From: Peptostreptococcaceae bacterium
GTDB lineage: Bacteria; Bacillota; Clostridia; Peptostreptococcales; Peptostreptococcaceae
Length of the DNA: 50,213 nt
Assembly: GCA_025210335.1 (NCBI GenBank)
Contig: JAOARY010000040.1
Span: 1 to 50,213 of the forward strand
Direction of reading: 5' to 3'
Shown here: piece after piece, positions 1 to 8,027 of the stretch
Position numbering within the stretch: position 1 is the first letter of the stretch
Layout of the letters: each line of letters begins with the position of its first letter
The notes under the pieces: generated by a model
The model's input: only the letters and a program-made list of their open reading frames with translations
Told to the model about the DNA's origin: nothing
The model's database searches: none
Translations under genes and position numbers: made by a program

Positions 1-2
1 AA

Positions 3-140
3 TTTTTATAAATATGGATATTTCATCTATTAACAAAATAAAGGTAGCATAAAAATGAGTTTTTTCATTTTCATACTACCTTAAAAGATTACATTATTTT
101 CTTGCTAAAATTCTTCACCAACACCATTTGACAAAGAACC
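3..140 (-). mobile_element. Left terminal fragment of an ISL3-like insertion sequence
   Basis: This stretch is an exact reverse complement of 50076-50213, and identity stops sharply at base 140. Read outward, it begins GGTTCTTTGTCAAATGGTGT, which resembles the terminal inverted repeats of ISL3-family elements as I remember them (GG-TCTTTGTCAA). An imperfect 18-bp hairpin (40-81) lies inside it and probably terminates the transposase transcript. No transposase coding sequence is present, because the window ends within the element. Both window ends carry the same IS end, which fits a contig broken at a multicopy IS. Confidence 0.6.
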
Positions 141-181
141 TATTTTAATCATTAATTAATATGTATTTTATTTTAAATATT

Positions 182-221
182 AAAAATACCTATTAATCCA
201 ATTGAATTAATAGGTATTTTT
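182..221 (-). terminator. Rho-independent terminator of the opp operon
   Basis: A perfect 16-bp stem (182-197 with 206-221) and an 8-nt loop lie just past the oppF stop codon. On the minus strand the 3' arm ends in a run of five T. This closes the oppABCDF transcription unit. Confidence 0.85.
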
Positions 222-233
222 ATATGATTTTTA

Positions 234-1214
234 TTAAACAGACATTTTTTCTTTTGATTCTAATTCTTTTTTATATTTTTTAACTTCATTATCAGATGCA
301 TATATAAAATGGTCCTTTTTAATCTCAACCCACTTAGGTTTTTGCGTACTATAATCATGATCTTCTTTTGGGTTATATGTTTTTCTAACTCTAGTTTTTT
401 CATAATCTGGGTCTGGAAGAGGTATTGCAGATAATAATGATTTTGTGTATGGATGTAGTGGATTATTAAATAACTCCTCACTACTTGCAAGTTCCATAAT
501 TTTTCCCTTATACATAACTGCAATTCTATCACTTATATACTTAACCATTGATAAATCATGAGCTATAAATAAATAAGTTAAACCTCTATCTTTTTTTAAT
601 TTATTCATAAGATTAACAACTTGAGCTTGAATTGAAACATCAAGAGCAGAAATCGGTTCATCTGCTATTACAAGTTCTGGTTCTATTGCTAAAGCTCTAG
701 CTATTCCAATTCTTTGTCTTTGTCCACCTGAAAATTCATGAGGGTATCTACTTGCATGTTCTTTATTCAATCCAACAGTCTCTAGTAAATCATATACAAT
801 ATTATTTCTTTCTTCTGCGGTCTTTGCAATCCCATGTGCATCTAAGCCCTCAGCAATTATATCCGTTACAGTCATTCTTGGATTTAAACAAGCTTGTGGA
901 TCTTGGAATATCATTTGTATTTTTTTATTTATATCTTTTTTATCTTTTGTAGATTTTTTTCCTTGTATATTTTCTCCATTAAACACAATTTCTCCACTAG
1001 TTGCATCATATAGTCTTATTATCGTTCTTCCTGTTGTAGACTTTCCTGATCCACTTTCTCCAACAAGTCCAAAAGTTTCACCTTTGTAAATATCAAAGCT
1101 TACTCCATCAACAGCCTTAACAGTAGTATGTCTATTTATTTTAAAATATTGTTTTAAATCTCTTACTTTTAATAAAATATCTTTTTTTTCAGTTTTAATA
1201 TCTTTTGTACTCAT
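234..1214 (-). CDS. oppF: Oligopeptide ABC transporter ATP-binding protein OppF
   Basis: A 326-aa cytoplasmic ATPase that powers peptide import with OppD. Visible motifs: Walker A GESGSGKST (52-60), Q-loop near MIFQDP (101-106), signature SGGQRQR (162-168), Walker B LVIADEP (181-187) and switch histidine in IAHD (219). A C-terminal OppD/F oligopeptide region around HPYTKSLLSAIPLPDP follows, as usual for this family. The start ATG overlaps the oppD stop (TAATG) and is preceded at good spacing by AGGAGGTG, so translation is probably coupled. It is the last gene of oppABCDF and is followed by a terminator. DppF and OppF cannot be told apart by sequence alone; the operon as a whole is the standard oligopeptide type. 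Confidence 0.92.
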   Translation of the reverse strand: MSTKDIKTEKKDILLKVRDLKQYFKINRHTTVKAVDGVSFDIYKGETFGLVGESGSGKSTTGRTIIRLYDATSGEIVFNGENIQGKKSTKDKKDINKKIQMIFQDPQACLNPRMTVTDIIAEGLDAHGIAKTAEERNNIVYDLLETVGLNKEHASRYPHEFSGGQRQRIGIARALAIEPELVIADEPISALDVSIQAQVVNLMNKLKKDRGLTYLFIAHDLSMVKYISDRIAVMYKGKIMELASSEELFNNPLHPYTKSLLSAIPLPDPDYEKTRVRKTYNPKEDHDYSTQKPKWVEIKKDHFIYASDNEVKKYKKELESKEKMSV

Positions 1215-2254
1215 TATGCAGATGCACCTCCTAGTTTTTTTCTAAGTCTCTTTACAAGTTCAGGTGGTTCAACCTTTGGTGCATTTGGATGTAACAACCA
1301 AGTTGCAGCCTTATGAGTTGGCGAAACCATAAAAAATGGAGGCTCTTCTTCCATATCAATTGCAAGAGCATATTCACTTCTTCTTGCAAATGCATCTCCT
1401 TTTGGTGGTTTTGTCATATCAGGTGGAGAGCCTGGAATTGCATATAATTCTAAATCTGTAGAATCTAAAGTTGGCATAGAAGCAAGAAGTCCCCAAGTAT
1501 AAGGATGTTGTGGATTATAAAATATCTCTCTACACTTTCCTATTTCTATTATTTTACCTGCATACATAACTGCAACACGATCTGAAACATTTGCAACAAC
1601 ACCCAAGTCATGTGTTATAAATATTACTCCTACTCCAGTTTTCTTTTGAATATCATTTATAAGTTCTAATATCTGTGCTTGTATTGTAACATCAAGAGCA
1701 GTTGTAGGTTCATCTGCTATAAGTACTTTAGGATTACATGCTAAAGCAATTGCTATTACTATTCTTTGTCTCATTCCACCTGAGAATTGATGAGGATATT
1801 GTTTCATTCTCGATTCCGCCTCACTAATTCCAACAAGCTCTATAAGTTCAATAGCTTTTTCTCTTGCTTCTTCCTTACTCTTTCCTTGATGTTTTATAAT
1901 CCCTTCCATTATTTGTTTTCCAATTGTCATTGTAGGATTTAGTGAAGTCATAGGATCTTGGAATATCATAGATATTTCTTTACCTCTTATACTTTCAAAA
2001 TCCGAATCACTATATTTAGCTAAATCTACACCTTTATATAAAATTTGACCTTTTGTTATCTTACCATTACCAGCTAATAGACCCATTAAAGTCTTTACTG
2101 TTACTGATTTACCTGATCCACTTTCTCCAACAATTGATAAAGTTTCTCCCTCATAAAGATCAAAATTAACTCCTCTAACTGCTTTAACACTTCCACCATG
2201 TATTTTAAATTCTATACATAAATCCTTAACTTCTAAAATAGGTTCCTTTGGCAT
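1214..2254 (-). CDS. oppD: Oligopeptide ABC transporter ATP-binding protein OppD
   Basis: The second ATPase of the peptide importer. Walker A GESGSGKSV, MIFQDPMTSLNP, signature SGGMRQR, Walker B LIADEPTTALDV and ITHDLG are all intact, and the C-terminal OppD/F extension (HPYTWGLLASMPTLD) is present. The reading frame is open to a GTG at 2263, but that codon overlaps the Shine-Dalgarno sequence AAAGGAG. The ATG at 2254 sits 8 nt after GGAG and gives a 346-aa product that starts at the family's usual place (MPKEPILEVKDL). It follows oppC after a 13-nt gap and overlaps oppF by one base. Confidence 0.92.
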   Translation of the reverse strand: MPKEPILEVKDLCIEFKIHGGSVKAVRGVNFDLYEGETLSIVGESGSGKSVTVKTLMGLLAGNGKITKGQILYKGVDLAKYSDSDFESIRGKEISMIFQDPMTSLNPTMTIGKQIMEGIIKHQGKSKEEAREKAIELIELVGISEAESRMKQYPHQFSGGMRQRIVIAIALACNPKVLIADEPTTALDVTIQAQILELINDIQKKTGVGVIFITHDLGVVANVSDRVAVMYAGKIIEIGKCREIFYNPQHPYTWGLLASMPTLDSTDLELYAIPGSPPDMTKPPKGDAFARRSEYALAIDMEEEPPFFMVSPTHKAATWLLHPNAPKVEPPELVKRLRKKLGGASA

Positions 2255-2267
2255 AAATAACACTCCT

Positions 2268-3410
2268 TTAATTATTCTTCATTCTTGGATCTAATGCATC
2301 TCTAAGTCCATTTGCAAAGATATTAAGACTAAGCATTAATATACTTATTACAATTGCTGGCATAGTCATAATATGAGGATACGTTATTAGTATCTTTTGA
2401 CCATCACTTATTAATACTCCTAATGATGCTGCTGGTGCTGGAAGTCCAAATCCAATAAATGCTAAGAACGCTTCATAGAATATCGCTGAAGGAACTATAA
2501 ATGTTATCATTATCATTATTTGTCCAATTATATTTGGATACATATGCTTTAATATTATTTTAAAATCAGATGTTCCTAATGTTTTTGCAGCCAAAACAAA
2601 TTCTTGATTTTTTAGTTTTAGTATTTGTGATCTAACAACTCTAGCCATTCCAATCCAACTAGTAACAGTAAGTGCTAATAAAATTGATAATAAACCTGGT
2701 TCTAAAAGTAAGATAAATATTATAACAACAACTAAATAAGGAATACCACTTATAACTTCACAAAATCTCATCATTATATTATCTATTCTTCCACCATAAT
2801 AACCAGCAACACTACCATATGCAATTCCAACTATCATACATACTAAAGCTGAAATAACTCCCATTAAAAGAGATACTCTAGTACCTTGCCATGTTCTAGT
2901 CCATTGATCTCTTCCTAATTCATCTGTTCCAAACCAAAAATAAATATCTTTAGCTCCATTTTTAACATAAGAATACTCTTTTATCATATACTTCTTTACT
3001 TGTGTATCACCTATTGTTTCCATTCTTTCGCCTAATATCTTATATTCTCCATCTTTGTATCTACTAAGACCTCTTTCTCCAATTTCTTTCTTTATAGTAC
3101 CATCAAAAATCCCCATATTTTCAAGACCTGGAACTCTAGGTGGCAATTTAGATAAAATCTGATTAGTTTCTGGTGATCTTAATTGATCTTTATACGAATA
3201 TGGATTAAAAAACGGTGCAACAATTGACATAAATGTTAAAAATAAAAGTATAATCATTCCAGTAACAGCTCCTGGATTTTTAAATAATCTTACTTTCGCA
3301 TCTTGCCAAAATGTTAAACTTTCTTTTTCTATTCTTTCATTCAAAGTTGTATCCATCTCTATAAGTTTAAATTTTTCTTTTGGAAAATCTGGTATTTGTT
3401 GATTTAACAT
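2268..3410 (-). CDS. oppC: Oligopeptide ABC transporter permease OppC
   Basis: An inner-membrane permease of 380 aa. The first membrane helix is at about 48-68. A long extracytoplasmic segment (about 72-155) ends in the family motif WFGTDELGRD, followed by the usual five membrane helices. The EAA-type loop that contacts the ATPases is visible (FVLAAKTLGTSDFKIILKHM). The protein is longer than the common 300-345 aa because of the charged insertion between the first helix and the DELGRD motif. Its ATG directly abuts the oppB stop codon (TAAATG), so the two permeases are probably translationally coupled. Confidence 0.9.
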   Translation of the reverse strand: MLNQQIPDFPKEKFKLIEMDTTLNERIEKESLTFWQDAKVRLFKNPGAVTGMIILLFLTFMSIVAPFFNPYSYKDQLRSPETNQILSKLPPRVPGLENMGIFDGTIKKEIGERGLSRYKDGEYKILGERMETIGDTQVKKYMIKEYSYVKNGAKDIYFWFGTDELGRDQWTRTWQGTRVSLLMGVISALVCMIVGIAYGSVAGYYGGRIDNIMMRFCEVISGIPYLVVVIIFILLLEPGLLSILLALTVTSWIGMARVVRSQILKLKNQEFVLAAKTLGTSDFKIILKHMYPNIIGQIMIMITFIVPSAIFYEAFLAFIGFGLPAPAASLGVLISDGQKILITYPHIMTMPAIVISILMLSLNIFANGLRDALDPRMKNN

Positions 3411-4337
3411 TTATTTTGCACCTCCTTGAAGTCTTATTCTTGGGTCTATTACCATGTACAGTAAATCCACAACAAATATTACTGCTATATAAAGAGCACT
3501 ATAGAATGTTGCAACACCTAATATTACAAAATAATCATTTAATGTAACCCCTTCTATAAGCAAGAAACTAACTCCTGGTATACCAAATATTTTTTCTATA
3601 ACAGTAGAACCTGTAAGTAATGTAACAGTCATAGGTCCAACAATTGTGACAACTGGTATAAGTGCATTTCTTATTGCATGCTTAACAATTACAACACTTC
3701 TTTTTAACCCCTTAGCTCTTGCTAAAAGTATGTAATCACTATTTAAAACCTCAACCAATTCCGTTCTCATAAATCTAGTAGTTGATGATATTACATAAAG
3801 CATCAGTGATATTGATGGCATTATAGTTGACATAAAACTCATATTATAAACTACAGGGAATATTGGTATTACAACTCCTAAATATAGTTGCATTAACGAA
3901 CCAAAAACAAAGGAAGGAACGGAAACCCCTAAAATAGCTATTATTATAGTTATATGGTCAATTGATGTTCCTCTTTTTATTGCTGCAATCGCTCCCAAAA
4001 TAATTCCTATTAAAACACCCATAAATAAAGCTTGCGTTCCAACTTTAACCGTTATTGGAAGTCTTTGAATTATTAAATCACTAACTTTTTGTTTATCGTA
4101 TTTAAATGAAAGTCCAAAATCCCCCTTCATAACATTCCCCATATATCTTGCATATTTTACAGGTAAAGGATCTGAAAGTCCATATTTTTCATTTAATATA
4201 ATTTTTTGTTCCTCTGATAATTTTTCATCATTAAAAGGTGAACCTGGTAAAAATTGAAGCATTAAAAATGTTATTGAAACTACTAAAAATAATGTCAATA
4301 AACTAAGACCTAAACGCTCTGTTATATATCTAAACAA
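3411..4337 (-). CDS. oppB: Oligopeptide ABC transporter permease OppB
   Basis: A six-helix permease of about 308 aa with the EAA loop YILLARAKGLKRSVVIVKHA and the typical OppB N-terminus FRYITERLGLSLL. The frame is open to a TTG at 4343, but that codon is only 3 nt from the GGAG. The TTG at 4337 has 9-nt spacing and gives the canonical (M)FRYI start, so I chose it. OppB pairs with OppC to form the channel. The gene is separated from oppA by a hairpin (4363-4387) that probably lowers transcription of oppBCDF relative to oppA. Confidence 0.88.
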   Translation of the reverse strand: MFRYITERLGLSLLTLFLVVSITFLMLQFLPGSPFNDEKLSEEQKIILNEKYGLSDPLPVKYARYMGNVMKGDFGLSFKYDKQKVSDLIIQRLPITVKVGTQALFMGVLIGIILGAIAAIKRGTSIDHITIIIAILGVSVPSFVFGSLMQLYLGVVIPIFPVVYNMSFMSTIMPSISLMLYVISSTTRFMRTELVEVLNSDYILLARAKGLKRSVVIVKHAIRNALIPVVTIVGPMTVTLLTGSTVIEKIFGIPGVSFLLIEGVTLNDYFVILGVATFYSALYIAVIFVVDLLYMVIDPRIRLQGGAK

Positions 4338-4362
4338 ACACAATCACTCCTTTTTAAAATTA

Positions 4363-4387
4363 AAGGCTCTACATCTTGTAGAGCCTT
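4363..4387 (-). terminator. Intra-operon hairpin between oppA and oppB (partial terminator or mRNA stabiliser)
   Basis: A perfect 11-bp G+C-containing stem (4363-4373 with 4377-4387) with a 3-nt loop, followed on the minus strand by a broken U tract (TTTAATTTTAAAA). Binding-protein genes are often expressed in excess over their permeases, and a leaky terminator or 3'-end stabiliser here would do that. Confidence 0.6.
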
Positions 4388-4397
4388 AAGATGCTTA

Positions 4398-6098
4398 TTA
4401 TCTACTTTTATCATTTCCTACATTAAATCTTAAATAAGCAATACCAAATCTACTTATCTTTTGATAATTAGGATCATCTAAATATTTTTCTACATTTTGT
4501 GAAGCTAAACCTATTCTGTCAAGCTCACCTGATTCGTACATATTAACAACAGCGTTATTATCTTTTATAACTCTAAATGTTATTTTATCAACATTCACTG
4601 AACCTTTATCCCAGTAATTTTCATTTTTAACTAATGTATCACCATAACCAATTTTCCATTCACTCATCTTAAATGGACCATTACAAACTATATACTCTGG
4701 ACCTGTTCCAAATTTATCTTCCCCAACTTGATTAACGAATTTTTCATTTATTGGACAAAATACTTGGAAATATGAAACTAATTCTTTAAAATAAGGTACT
4801 GGAACATCTAAATTAACTTCTAATGTATAATCATCTATAGCTTTAACACCTAATTCTTCAATTGGTTTTTCTCCAAGCATAACAGCTTTTGCATTTTTTA
4901 TCCCTGCAACTTCAACCATTTGTGCATATTGTGCTCCAGTATCAGGATTTGCAAGTCTTCTCCAAGAATAAACAAAATCATGTGCAGTTACAGAATCTCC
5001 ATTTGACCATTTTGCATCTTTTCTTAAATTAAAAGTATAAGTTTTTCCATCAGCACTTATAGTATGATCCTTAGCTACTCCAGGAACTAACTTTTCTCCC
5101 ATTGGATAATAAAGACCTTCCATCATATTAACAAGTCTTATAAATGACACTTGATCCATAGCCTTATTTGTATCTAATGATGGTATATCAGATGCATCAT
5201 AGAATCTAAATAATTTTTCTCCATCTACAACTTGGCTATCCATATATTTAAATGTATAATCTCCACCAACAGGATTTGCATATACATCTTTTATATATGG
5301 CTTTTGAACTATAGATACAACCTTTTGATATAAAGGTGATAAAGCTGCATCTTCTTCAACTAACATTTTTTCAGCCTCTTGTAATTTTTCAAATCTTTCA
5401 TCTGGATTAAGTGCTAATTCTCCTACTAAAGCACTCTTTAATATCTCATCATACTTCTTGTTATTATATCCTATATCATTATTTCCATCATCACTTTGCC
5501 ACATACCAAGGAATGTTGTTGGATCAACATAGTCAGGACCCCATATAGCAAATTCCATTTGGAATTTACCATTATTAGCTAAATCAATTTTATTTTTAAA
5601 TGGTTGCTGAACTATTTGAACAGAAAGCCCTGGTAAAGCATCTGTTAATTGTGCTTGTATATATTCTGATATTTTCTTAGAAGATTCTGAATCAAATACT
5701 AAGAATTCTAATTTTGCACTATCAAAATCAAGTTCTTCTTTTGCTTTAGCCCAATATTTTCTAGCCTCTTCTACATTAAAGTGATTAAATCCATCATACT
5801 TTGTTCTAAAATCTTCACCTTTTGAATTAAAATTAAAATCTTTAGGAACAAAATAATCAGCTACAAAAGAACCATTTGCAAGTATTTCATCACATATGAA
5901 TGATTTATCATAAGCCATAGATATAGCTTTTCTTGCATTTACATTTCTAACTAGAGTAAGACCATCAATAGCCTTTCCTCCATCTGTAGAACTACCCTCA
6001 TCACTTGAACTTGATACTGCAGAATTTCCACCACATGCAGTAAAACTAAGTACTACCATTAAAACAGTCATTATAAGTGCTAACTTCTTTTTAAACAT
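4398..6098 (-). CDS. oppA: Oligopeptide-binding lipoprotein OppA, apparently circularly permuted
   Basis: A 566-aa lipoprotein: signal peptide (1-21), lipobox FTAC with Cys22, then a Ser/Gly-rich linker. It captures peptides at the cell surface for OppBCDF. The order of parts is abnormal. In E. coli OppA the lobe with LDPHK / AKWSDG / TAHDFVYSW / NG-YKL-W comes first, and the segment with VRTALKLALD / ADYNEPTSFL comes last. Here the C-terminal segment (ARKAISMAYDK at 55-65, IWGPDYVDPTTFL at 185-197, end YTFKYM at 286) follows the linker directly. The N-terminal segment (KLFRFYDASDIPSLD from 295, DAKWSNGD, TAHDFVYSW, NGPFKMSEW) comes second, and the protein stops at YLRFNVGN, exactly where the C-terminal part would normally begin. 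The frame is open throughout. It could be a real circular permutation by duplication and deletion, or a misassembly of tandem oppA copies. Confidence 0.85.
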   Translation of the reverse strand: MFKKKLALIMTVLMVVLSFTACGGNSAVSSSSDEGSSTDGGKAIDGLTLVRNVNARKAISMAYDKSFICDEILANGSFVADYFVPKDFNFNSKGEDFRTKYDGFNHFNVEEARKYWAKAKEELDFDSAKLEFLVFDSESSKKISEYIQAQLTDALPGLSVQIVQQPFKNKIDLANNGKFQMEFAIWGPDYVDPTTFLGMWQSDDGNNDIGYNNKKYDEILKSALVGELALNPDERFEKLQEAEKMLVEEDAALSPLYQKVVSIVQKPYIKDVYANPVGGDYTFKYMDSQVVDGEKLFRFYDASDIPSLDTNKAMDQVSFIRLVNMMEGLYYPMGEKLVPGVAKDHTISADGKTYTFNLRKDAKWSNGDSVTAHDFVYSWRRLANPDTGAQYAQMVEVAGIKNAKAVMLGEKPIEELGVKAIDDYTLEVNLDVPVPYFKELVSYFQVFCPINEKFVNQVGEDKFGTGPEYIVCNGPFKMSEWKIGYGDTLVKNENYWDKGSVNVDKITFRVIKDNNAVVNMYESGELDRIGLASQNVEKYLDDPNYQKISRFGIAYLRFNVGNDKSR

Positions 6099-6220
6099 TA
6101 AATTTCCCCCTTCTTGTTTTTATATTTTCGTTCATAAATACTCTTAATCATTTTGAATTTCTTATATTTTGAGTATGCAATTTTATTTTTTTATTTATTC
6201 ATTTTATTGTGTATAAAAAT

Positions 6221-6249
6221 TTTATAATTTTATAATTTTTATATGTGAA
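6221..6249 (-). promoter_or_regulatory. Candidate sigma-A promoter of oppA operon
   Basis: On the minus strand TTCACA (6249-6244) and TATAAA (6226-6221) are separated by 17 bp, about 120 bp upstream of oppA. The region is almost pure A/T, so chance matches are likely; the spacing is the main support. Confidence 0.42.
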
Positions 6250-6313
6250 AAAAATAATTAATCATATTTATGAATTTTCTAATAATTTCTTAATCTAATT
6301 TTAACATTTTGAT

Positions 6314-6342
6314 TTTACATATTCAAACATTTTTTATATAAT
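6314..6342 (+). promoter_or_regulatory. Sigma-A promoter of the DUF3899-type gene
   Basis: TTTACA (6314-6319) and a consensus TATAAT (6337-6342) are separated by exactly 17 bp. The predicted start is near 6349, leaving a leader of about 150 nt before the ATG at 6497. Confidence 0.6.
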
Positions 6343-6496
6343 GATTATTAACAACATAAAAAAAATACTATATAACTTAGTCATTTTTTATGTTTCAAGA
6401 CTTTATTAAATTTTATTAATATGTGATTTTTTTACATACAAACCAAGTTTAAAATCACTTATTCAAATACATTCACGTTTAAAAGGAGGAGATTTA

Positions 6497-6865
6497 ATGA
6501 AAAAAATATCAGGATATCTACTTGCTATACTTTTAGCATCTTCATTTTTCTTAATTTTTATTCAAAAAAATTTATTAAATTTCATAAATTGCATCTTTAT
6601 GATTTCAATAATTCTTTTTGTCATATTTGGATTTCAATTTATAAGAGAAGGTGGTTTCTTTAATTTTGCGATTTACTCTCATAAAAAATTCATGAAAGTT
6701 TTTAGAAAAAAATCTTTAAAAGACGCAGATGAAGATGAAGTAACTCTAGACAGATACAAGTCTTATCATAAAAATATCAAATGGAATGATACAAAATATA
6801 TCTTTATATCTAGTATTCTAGGAATATTGCTATCATTTTTATTATCTATAAAATATATGATTTGA
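6497..6865 (+). CDS. DUF3899-type small membrane protein
   Basis: A 122-aa protein with three predicted membrane helices (about 6-24, 29-49 and 101-120). The conserved-looking stretch FIREGGFFNFAIYSHKKFMK lies after helix 2, and a charged, acidic cytoplasmic segment (KSLKDADEDEVTLDRYKSYH) follows. The pattern matches what I remember of DUF3899 proteins of Firmicutes, whose function is unknown. The start is set by AAAAGGAGGAG 8 nt upstream of the ATG. It is a single-gene unit with its own promoter and a bidirectional terminator, convergent with the M20 peptidase. Confidence 0.7.
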   Translation: MKKISGYLLAILLASSFFLIFIQKNLLNFINCIFMISIILFVIFGFQFIREGGFFNFAIYSHKKFMKVFRKKSLKDADEDEVTLDRYKSYHKNIKWNDTKYIFISSILGILLSFLLSIKYMI

Positions 6866-6896
6866 TAGAATGTAAAACAAATAATAAATATTACAA

Positions 6897-6934
6897 AAAA
6901 AATCCCTTTTTAAAAAAATAAAAAGGGATTTTTT
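6897..6934. terminator. Bidirectional terminator
   Basis: A perfect 15-bp stem (6897-6911 with 6920-6934) flanked by A and T runs, between the convergent DUF3899-type gene and the M20 peptidase gene. It can serve both strands. Confidence 0.88.
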
Positions 6935-6947
6935 TATCTTACTTCAT

Positions 6948-8015
6948 TTAAATATTTAAATTTAATATAAAGTCAATTAAAATCTTTTCATACTCATATA
7001 CTGAATTAATTTCTACATATTCTAAATCTCCATGCCAATTTGCACCGCTTGGTCCAAATTCAATTGCAGGTATATTTTCCTTTGCAAAAAATCTAGTGTC
7101 AGCGGATCCATGTTGCCCAAATACTCTAATATCATTATTATTTGTTATTTTCTTTGTACTTTCTTTTAATTTAAGTACAAATTTATCATCTTCACTGGTA
7201 TTTACACTTTGACCTATAAGTTTAGTTATTACATTACCATCTACATTATTCTTTATATCTTCAATAATTTCATTTGGATTTAAATGTGGTACATATCTTA
7301 TATCAAGACCAATTTTACATTTATCTGGAACTTTATTATATACATCTCCACCTTCTATAACTGCTAAATTAATAGAAGACCCTTCATATAAAGAGGTGCT
7401 TTCTTTTGCAAAATCCAATGTTTTTATCTTTTCATAAATTTCAATAGATTTTTCTATTGCATTAATTCCTTCCCAAGGTCTACTTCCATGAGCAGATTTT
7501 CCAATAACTTCAATATCAAGTCTCATAAATCCTTTGGCTTGTATTCCAAGACCTAAATTTGTAGGTTCTCCACATATTACAAAATCGCCCAAATAACCCT
7601 GTTCTGCTAAATATTTCGAACAATTAAGCCCACCATCTTCTTCATCAGAAACTAATTGTAGCATTATTTTGCAGTCCAAATCCATTTTACTAAGTGTAAT
7701 AAAAGCATTAATCATAGAAGCACATCCAGCCTTCATATCAGCTGTACCTCTTCCATACATTTTACCTTCTTTTATTGTTGGACTAAACATCTTTTCGTCT
7801 GCTTTTATAACATCTAAATGACCATTTAAAATTATAGTTTTATCACCGTTACCAATAATACTTACATATGATTTATGTCCATTATTTTCAATTATCTTAC
7901 CCTCAATACCTCTATCTAATAAATATTTAGCACTATATTCAATAGCGCCATTAGCACTTTCCTTTGTTGACGAATCTATTTTTACAAGTTCTTCTAATAA
8001 TTTTATAGTATCCAT
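6948..8015 (-). CDS. M20 family zinc metallopeptidase (ArgE/DapE/peptidase-like)
   Basis: A 355-aa cytosolic hydrolase of the M20 family, which removes acyl groups or cleaves small peptides using two metal ions. Visible metal and catalytic motifs: NGHLDV (H66, D68), GRGTADMKAG (D93), SDEEDGG (E125/E126), CGEPT, and HGSADTRFF near the C-terminus for the last histidine. The substrate (dipeptides, N-acetyl amino acids or succinyl-diaminopimelate) cannot be read from the sequence. It is second in an operon with an S9 peptidase (12-nt gap, AAGGAG ribosome site). The shared sigma-54 promoter and amino-acid permease neighbour favour a peptide-degrading role. Confidence 0.85.
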   Translation of the reverse strand: MDTIKLLEELVKIDSSTKESANGAIEYSAKYLLDRGIEGKIIENNGHKSYVSIIGNGDKTIILNGHLDVIKADEKMFSPTIKEGKMYGRGTADMKAGCASMINAFITLSKMDLDCKIMLQLVSDEEDGGLNCSKYLAEQGYLGDFVICGEPTNLGLGIQAKGFMRLDIEVIGKSAHGSRPWEGINAIEKSIEIYEKIKTLDFAKESTSLYEGSSINLAVIEGGDVYNKVPDKCKIGLDIRYVPHLNPNEIIEDIKNNVDGNVITKLIGQSVNTSEDDKFVLKLKESTKKITNNNDIRVFGQHGSADTRFFAKENIPAIEFGPSGANWHGDLEYVEINSVYEYEKILIDFILNLNI

Positions 8016-8027
8016 ATTTATCTCCTT

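Larger units (their letters stand above)
6099..6496. other. Divergent intergenic region oppA / DUF3899 gene
   Basis: About 400 bp of A/T-rich DNA without a convincing ORF or structured RNA. It holds one promoter candidate for each direction (6221-6249 minus, 6314-6342 plus). No riboswitch or T-box-like structure was recognised. Confidence 0.6.
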
